DNA from: Aurantiochytrium sp. KH105
Taxonomy: Eukaryota; Sar; Bigyra; Thraustochytrida; Thraustochytriidae
Direction: 5' to 3'
Assembly (NCBI GenBank): GCA_003116975.1
Contig: BGKB01000062.1
Location: forward strand, 310,001 to 374,000
Length of the DNA stretch: 64,000 nucleotides
Positions 57,721 through 64,000 of the stretch are shown in pieces. A program made the translations under genes and the position numbers. Position 1 is the stretch's first letter, and every line of letters starts with the position of its first letter. The notes beneath the pieces are model-generated. The model did no database searches and had not been told where the DNA came from. It worked only from the letters and a program-made list of their open reading frames with translations.

Positions 57721-59858
57721 TTAGTTGTTGTATGGCTGTTGCTGCTGTTGCATATTTGGCCACTGCGAAAGGAGGGCGGCCATTGCGTTTGCATTGAATG
57801 CTGGCGCGTTGGACCCGGTCGGGTTGCCAGAGAAATTTCCCTGAAGGCCAGCGAAGGAGGGGCTGTTGTTGTTATTGTTTTGATGCTGCTGAGCAAGAAT
57901 TGCCTGCAGTTGCGTGAGAATTCCGTAGTTAGCCGCATTACCTGGTTGAGGCGAGGACTGCGCCCAGGGAAAAGAGGCGTTGTTGTTGTTGTTGTTGTTA
58001 CTGTTGTTGTTGTTGTTGTTACTGTTGTTGTTGTTGTTGTTGGACGCTTCGGTGCCGTTTGAGGGCTGAGACATGTTTTGAGCGCTAAATGACGCGAGAG
58101 CGGCTGCGCCTTGCTGCAGACCCGAGTTGCTGTTTCCGAAAGCAACAGCTTGTTGTTCATTGGTCGTTTTGCTGGATTCTCCACGGGCCTTGGCAGCGTC
58201 CGCGGTCAAATCACCGGCAGTCTTGCGCGGAGGCGATCCCGAGGCAGACTTTGCATCGTTCGCGTTCCTCTGCACTTGCATGTGCTGGAGAGATGCGAGG
58301 ACTGGCGCTGGAATGGTACGCTCGTTCTTGTTGGCGTTGGAGTTCTTGTTGTTGTTGTTGGAGTTACTTGTCTCTTCGACGGTTGTCTGCATCGCACTGC
58401 CGGGGCGTTGCGAGGCAGGGAGCGAAGTCGAGGCAAAGTTGTTGGCCTTGTCGCTGTTGGAGAGGGAAACAAGAAAATCGCTGAGCATGGGATTGTCCTG
58501 GAAGGAAGGAGGTGTCTGGCCCTGCTGCTGGTGCGAGGATGCCGCTGCTGCCGCTGCAGCGACGGCCGCTGCTGCGGCCTGAGGGCCCGCCGCCAGCGAG
58601 TTAAAGTAGCCCCCGATGGGCTGCGCGGAGAAGTTACTCTGGAAAGATGAAGGGAAAAAGGGCTGCGAGACATTGTGCTGTGGGTTGGACTGCTGCTGTT
58701 GGCCGGAAGAAGCCAAGAACTGCTGATAATTGGCCATTGCCGCTTGTGCGGCGTGCGCCTGCTGCTGCTGTTGATGCATGTGCGAGTTGAACTGCGACAT
58801 CATAGCCATGGCCGAGTGTTCCGCGGATGATCCGACAAAGGAGGACCTTCGCTGGTTGGGGAAGTTCTGCGCGGCGGCGAAGTGCTGCTGGGCAGAAGTG
58901 GACTCTGCGGGAGCGGACGATGTGGATGCGCGGCGATGGAGCATGGGGTGCAAGGGGCGCGAGACGGTGTTGACGTCTTGGCGCCAGGCAGAGACGATGC
59001 GAAAGTGGGGCGAGTCCTTGATGTCAACGCAAATGTTACGGTCATCGAATACATAGGCCGTGAAGGCGTGGAGCTCCGAAGTGGTGTACTTGTTTTGCTC
59101 GCAATGATACCTCCACTTGCGTGGGGGCATAAAGTCGAAGACGGCCATGCCTTCGGCCTCGTTGTACTCTTGAAAGGATGCAAAGACGACGCGCGAGACG
59201 TCGAAGGAGGCCGTGGAGGACTTTGCGCCCATCTCAACGAGAGGCTTCTCCCTGACTTTGCGGAAGCGGCCCATGAGGTGGAGCTTGCGTGCGGCCTGGG
59301 CGTTGGGGCAGCGCAAAAAGACGGTGATGGGGAGGCCGCAAAAGCTGCGTTCCTTGTGCTCGGGTGCGCAAAAGGGAAAGCAACGCAGGTTCTTGTGGCG
59401 GGTGCGGACGTAGGACGGGTGCCAGTTGGTTTCAAGGGCGAAGCGCATTTGGCTGTGTCCCTGGGGTCCGTTGCCGTGGTCCATGACGCGGGGCATGGAG
59501 TTGAGAAAGCTCTTGCTGGACTTGCGTGGCCTCCGCACGGTGGCGTCCGAGGCGGACTCTGCGTCGTCGCTCTTCTCATTTGCTAGCGTTTTCCCCCCGG
59601 GCGGGTCTGAGGAGGCGCGCTTGACGGCGCGGCGGTCGCCCTCCTCCTCGTCGTCGTCGTCCTCGTCTGCGCGCTCGTCGTCGTCCACCTCGGGCTTGCC
59701 GTCGCGCTTGCGGTGGGCGAGTTTGCGCTTGCGCGCATTAGGCTCTCCTGCCCCGCGCCGCTGCTGCTGCTGCTGCAGCTCCTCCTCCTCCTCCTCCGAG
59801 CCTGAGCTGGACGCTGCCGACTCGTCGTCGCTGCCGGCCTTCTTGCTGCGCGCCGCGG

Positions 59859-59890
<32 letters not shown>

Positions 59891-60105
59891 GCCGCCATCG
59901 TGTCCATGGGGCCGGGGCTGCTCTGCTCCTTGCTCTCCTCCTCCTCCTCCTCGGCCTCGCGCCACTTCTCGGCGGCGCCTTTCAGGTTCTGCGGGATGTT
60001 GATGTTCTGTGGTCCTTGCCGGGACTGCGCCGCCTGCTGCTGCGTCTGCTGCCTTTGTTCCTGCTGCTGGCTGCGCTCGTTCTTGCGGCTCGATACCACC
60101 GCCAT
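57721..60105 (-). CDS. Poly-Gln/poly-Asn protein with a conserved-looking core, unknown
   Basis: This is an uninterrupted frame of 794 residues that I do not recognise. The N-terminus is Gln-rich (10-35), then Glu-rich (50-60), poly-Ala (70-90) and poly-Glu/Gln (103-115), followed by a strong basic cluster, ARKRKLAHRKRDGK (about 124-137), that looks like a nuclear localisation signal. Residues about 200-405 are different: balanced composition, aromatics and cysteines (LRCFPFCAPEHKERSFCGLP, ITVFLRCPNAQAARKLHLMG, FDFMPPRKWRYHCEQNKYTT, AFTAYVFDDRNICVDIKDSP). They look like one globular, beta-rich domain. The C-terminal half is Gln/Ser/Ala-rich with three Asn runs (about 686-710). This layout suggests a transcription or chromatin regulator. 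That is inference from composition. The start is the first ATG, at 60105. Confidence 0.7.
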
Positions 60106-60397
60106 TCTGCGGCAAACGCTGCCTGCGCTGGTCCCTCGCGCTGCTGGCGCTGCCTGCTTCCGTGTCTGGCTGCCTGCCTGCCTTCCTGCCGGCCTGTCTG
60201 CCTGTCTACCTGCCTGTCTGTCTGCCTGCCTGCCTGCTTGTCTGTCTGCCTGCCCGCCTGGGAAGGTGGTTGCAGGTTTGTTGTTTGGTTGTTTTGGTGT
60301 TTGCTTCTTGGTCGTTTGCCTCTTTGGCTTTTTCTTTTCTTTTTCCTTTTTCTTTTTTCTTTTTTCTTTTTCTTTTTTTTTTTTTTTCTTTTTTTTC

Positions 60398-60411
60398 NNN
60401 NNNNNNNNNNN
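60398..60411. other. 14-N assembly gap in a T-rich tract
   Basis: The run of Ns is flanked on both sides by TTTTTTC-type sequence (about 60305-60440). The true tract length is therefore unknown, and the gap probably reflects failed assembly of a long homopyrimidine run. Confidence 0.95.
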
Positions 60412-61260
60412 TTTTTTTTCTTTTTTCCTTTCTTCCTTTCTTCGGCCGCCGATGCGTCTGTCTGCTTTGTTTTTTTCTTTTGTCCTTTAATCGCTCGCCC
60501 GCTTGCCTGCCTCGGCTCGGCTCGGCTCGGCTCGGCCCGACTCGGCTCCGCTCCGCGACCCGGTCGCACGCTCTGGCGGCGGCCCGCCTCTTTCTCCTGC
60601 TTTCTGCCCGCCCGCTCCCTGGCCGCGCGCTGCCGCTCCTCCAAAGCGCAGCGAAGGCGGTTTGCCGCCCCTCGCCCCGCCCTGCCGTCCCTCCTCTCCT
60701 CCCAGGAGGGAGGGAGCAGGAAGAGGAAGCGAGCCAGGGGGCAGCGCAGAAAAGGCAGGAGAGGGGGTAAGAGAGAGGCGCCGGCTGCGGAGGCGGGGCG
60801 CAGAGATGGAAGCGCGCGCCGCGGCGGCGGATCAGCGAATCGAGTGAGGCAGGCGGGCAGGCAGCCAGGCAGAGACCGGGAGGGAGGGAGGGAGGAGGGA
60901 GGAAAGAGGCGGTTGCGGCGAGTGCAGCCCGTGCGGACGCGCGCGGGCGAGCCTGCAGCGAGGGCTGGGAGAGGAGGCGAAGGCGTGAGCAAGGGGAACC
61001 GTCCGTCGTCGCCGAGGGGCTGCGAATCATCATTCTCTCTCTTGCTCTCTCGCAACAGCAAGCAAGTGCCAGAGAAACAAAGAAAGAAAGAAAGAAAGAA
61101 AGACGCACGTGGGAAAAAAAAAATTCAACGCAAAGTCTCAAAAAAAAAAAAGAACAGCGTGCCAGACACTCGGAGAGAAAAAGAAATTGGTGAAAGAATG
61201 AAAGAAGTATCAAAAGTTGGAAGCCCTAAGCTGCGGGAAGGTGGACGCCCGTCCCGGGAG

Positions 61261-61344
61261 GACCGGAGAGAGCGTGAGCTGCTGGCCGTCTGTGGGAATG
61301 GCATGGTGGACCGGAGAAAGCGCGAGCTGCTGGCCGTCTGTGGG
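61261..61344 (+). repeat. Tandem duplication with 48-bp period
   Basis: Two copies of a 36-base block (61261-61296 and 61309-61344) share GAGCTGCTGGCCGTCTGTGG and differ at two positions. Confidence 0.85.
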
Positions 61345-62325
61345 GACGAGAATTCTGGCCTTTTCTTTCTTTTACTTTTTCCGGCGTTCTTTCCTTCATT
61401 CCTTCTTTTGTCCACTGGCGAGTCTTTCAGAGAAAGATGATTTTCGTTCGGCCGTCTCTCGCGCGTTCTCTCCTTCTCTCCTTGCTCCACTTCTGCCTCC
61501 TTCCTTCCTTCCTTCCTTCCTTCCATCCTTTCTTTCTTCCTTCGTTTCCACTGTAAAATGTATTCTCCCCTCTCTCCTCCCTCCCTCTCACCTTCTCTCC
61601 CTCCGGTCGCGCGCGCGCACGCGCTCGCTCTGCTCCTCGCTCTTCCTGCTCCGCTTGGCATGTCACGCTTTGGGACACGAGCCTGCCGCAAACGGTCTCC
61701 GCTCCCCTCTGGCCGCCGTTGAGCGCCCACCCGCTGGCCTGCTGAGGAGCGAGCGCCTCGTCAGCGCGCTGCACTGCGCTGCAGGCCCCGCGCTGCACCG
61801 CCGACGCCTGTCGGACGCATGCACGCACGCACGCACGCACGCACGCAATCCGCGAGTGGGGCCTCCCTCGCCTTGCCCTGCCTCGCCTTGCTTTGCTTGC
61901 TTGGGGTGCAGAGGAGCAGGGCAGTGCACCGCAGGCGGCCGGCGGCAGCACGGCTAGCCCAGCGAGGGACTGATCTGTCCTGACCCGCCCCGCGAGCCGG
62001 CGAGTCGGCGAGCAGGCGAGCCGCTTCGCGCCGCCTTGGTGGCGTCTCTGTCTGTGTTCGTCCTCAAGACTCTGAGAGACGACCGCAGTCTACAGCTGGC
62101 ATGGCTGTCAGACTCGCGACCATCAAAGCAAGCAAGCAAGCAAGCAAGCAGAGGCAGCCAAGCAGCCAAACAAGAGACAGACAAACAGACAGGCGGGCCT
62201 CATTTGGGTGGTGTCCGTCCTCCTGGCAGTAGGTCACGGTGGCTGTCAAGAGTCGTCGCTCACATCTCTTGCAACGTTCCTCGGCTGCTCTGCTCTATTC
62301 TTTTTCGCTCTCAAGCCAAGCTGGT

Positions 62326-62362
<37 letters not shown>

Positions 62363-62363
62363 A
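62326..62363. repeat. (GGCT)n microsatellite, third tract
   Basis: About nine GGCT units are followed by AGGGC, as in the tract at 9985-10040. Confidence 0.9.
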
Positions 62364-63635
62364 GGGCGGCTGTGGCGGCTGTCCCAATCCTGGAGATCTT
62401 GGCGAGCAGTGCCAGCGCAACTCGCACCTAGGGTCGTCCCGGCCTCAAGAGTCCAGTCTCCTCTTCCTCCTCGTCCATCCAGCCACACAAGCTGCTCCTG
62501 CTGCCGCTGGTGCTGGCCGGTGAGTTCTCAGCCAGAGCCAGCGCAAACGCCAGCAAGCTAGGCACCCAGACAGCCAGCCTCCGACCGCGGCCAATCAGAA
62601 GCATTGCATGGGTTGCCTCTCCAAAACATACTATACACGAATGAAAAGGCGACAAAATGCCAGGCAGGCAGGCAGGCAATCAGCTGCTCCCCAACCAACC
62701 AGAAGAACGTGAGAGTGAATCAACCACCAACGAAATGACTGACCCTGCATGGACTGGGCGAATGCGTTTGTTCGGAGCCCACTCGCCACGACAGCCGCCA
62801 CTGGCGCTTGAGACCTAAATTAGCTTCAGACATCTCACTCTCACAACTCGCGGCATAACCGGTCGCCGCCATTCTTCTTTGGGTTCTTCTGTCCGAGCAA
62901 GCGGCAGCTAGCTGGCTGTTGTTGCGATCAACCTCGTAAATCCTGCCTTCCTGCCTGGCTTCTTCATTTTCGTCAGCCAGTCGCATCGCGCGCGCGCGAT
63001 CTAGCTGCCTCGATGCACAGAAACAACGCGCAGCTGCAGCAACCCACGTGTACTTGAGCGAGGCCCCTCTTGTCTTCTTCTACCGCAGTCTTTCTTTCCT
63101 TTGGGACAGATAAAAAGACTCTGCCTCTCAAAACAACTCGACAACTTGCATCATCCACGATCTTTCGCTCTTCCCTCTCATGCGCCGACACTCGCGCGGA
63201 CCAGCCTAGCACGCGCGCCTTCGTGGGAAGGGAAGGCTTTTGAGGCTTCTGCGCTGCCGTTGTTTGGCATGGCGTGGCGCTTGCCGCTGTCCTGCGTTGG
63301 CGAGTCGCCCTGGAAGTTGGCCTGATCAGACGCTGTCTGCCAGCTGAGCTCTCTGGCCAAACGCGAGATCTGCTGCTGGTAGATGGATGGGCAGCTTCAT
63401 TAGCTATCTATTTTACTTCCAGTTACTGTTAGCTGAAGAGGGCTCGCTGTCGCTGCAGCAGTGCAGCTGCAGCTGGCGGCGGCATCGCAAACGCGAGCCA
63501 AGCTGGCGAGACCAACGTCACCCGCCACGCGTTGCGCTCACTTCCCTTCTTTTCTTTCCTTTTTTCAATTCTTTTCAATTCTTTTCATCTCATCTTATTC
63601 CAAGCAGCTGCAGCCTGACAGATTCCCTCCCTCGT

Positions 63636-63668
63636 GATCAACCTATCGATCGGTCAATCGATCGATCT
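63636..63668. repeat. GATC/AATC cluster, third copy
   Basis: A TGATCAACC...ATCGATCGGTCAATCGATCGATC cluster resembles those at 13225-13251 and 19594-19619. Confidence 0.55.
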
Positions 63669-64000
63669 TCCGTCCATGATCCGCGCCCCAAGCTCGTGGC
63701 CTCCAGCCACCCACTCCACCCCACTCCTCTCCACCCCATTCGACTCCACGGTACTGCCGCCGCACCTGGCTGGCGGGCCGCCCGGCGATCTGCACTGCAG
63801 GTCAGGCCGCACCGAGCTAACTCACGCGCTCGCTGCGGCGCGCGCGCACTCGTTACGCGGTCTCTGCGACGCCTCACGCGCTCTCCGCGGCCTCACCTCT
63901 GCCTTCCTCCCCGCAGTTCGATTCGCATCGGTCTTTCAGACTCTCTCAGCGAGACTTGTTGTGTCACTCTCTCGATGGGAGGCCTCCGCTCCCCTCTCCT

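Larger units (their letters stand above)
60106..64000. other. 3.9-kb repeat-rich region, no supportable gene
   Basis: It contains CTGC/CTGT-rich tracts (60168-60256), a T-rich tract spanning an assembly gap (60305-60440), CGGCT repeats (60511-60535), GGGA and (GAAA)n runs (about 60885-61105), a 48-bp tandem duplication (61261-61344), (TTCC)n (about 61498-61530), (CGCA)n (about 61815-61847), (GCAA)n (about 62128-62152) and (GGCT)n (62326-62363). Frames up to 474 codons stay open here but are repeat-encoded. From about 62.6 kb to the end the sequence is less repetitive, and I see no coding domain in it. Confidence 0.45.

Noticed and set aside
60016-61440. 474-codon frame reading through the N gap
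   Set aside because: Encoded by CTGC, T-rich, CGGCT and GAAA repeats, crosses an assembly gap and has no protein-like segments.

Overview
The window is nuclear DNA from a GC-rich, intron-poor single-celled eukaryote. Long uninterrupted reading frames (up to 3,435 codons) encode typically eukaryotic proteins: neurobeachin-type BEACH, ATG2, PIG-F and PIG-W of GPI-anchor synthesis, NF-YC, a clathrin light chain and a plasma-membrane-type Ca2+ pump. The only intron I can demonstrate is a 96-bp GT-AG intron in PIG-F. The style (few introns, Ser/Ala/Gln/Asn-rich tracts, GC-rich tetranucleotide repeats between genes) fits a stramenopile of the thraustochytrid/labyrinthulomycete type. That placement is inference, not proven from sequence. 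The sequence is a draft scaffold: single Ns at 16709 and 25835, and a 14-N gap at 60398-60411.

Layout: (1) 1-7 kb: the 5' end of an unrecognised gene (-), an OSCA/CSC1/TMEM63 channel (+), a TPR-Aha1 Hsp90 co-chaperone (-) and NF-YC (+). (2) 7.0-13.65 kb: 6.6 kb with no supportable gene, full of decayed tandem repeats and tetranucleotide microsatellites. (3) 13.65-33 kb: GFAT (+), an XRP2/TBCC-clathrin light chain fusion (+), PIG-F (-), a divergent SF2 helicase-like protein (+), a PMCA Ca2+-ATPase (+) broken only by an assembly duplication, a GH36 alpha-galactosidase-like enzyme (+) and PIG-W (-). The last two overlap by 26 bp at their 3' ends. (4) 33-60 kb: a giant BEACH-WD40 protein (-), an acidic orphan (+), a peroxisomal D-amino-acid oxidase (+), a class I/II aminotransferase (-), ATG2 (+) and a poly-Gln/poly-Asn nuclear-type orphan (-). 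(5) 60.1-64 kb: repeat-rich DNA with no supportable gene.

Genes sit mostly in divergent pairs sharing 0.4-1.1 kb promoters and convergent pairs with short 3' gaps. There is no operon logic, but some themes recur. GFAT makes the amino-sugar precursor used for glycan and GPI synthesis, and two ER GPI-pathway genes (PIGF, PIGW) lie nearby. Clathrin light chain, BEACH and ATG2 all act in membrane traffic. The OSCA-type channel and the PMCA both act on cytosolic Ca2+.

The most unusual object is the single 477-residue frame at 17173-18606. It joins an RP2-like TBCC domain, which keeps the arginine-finger position but lacks the partner Gln and Glu, through a DPF-containing acidic linker to a recognisable clathrin light chain. 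I know of no described protein with this architecture. Other leads are the TPR-Aha1 protein with a complete carboxylate clamp, the orphan helicase-like protein and the poly-Q/N orphan.
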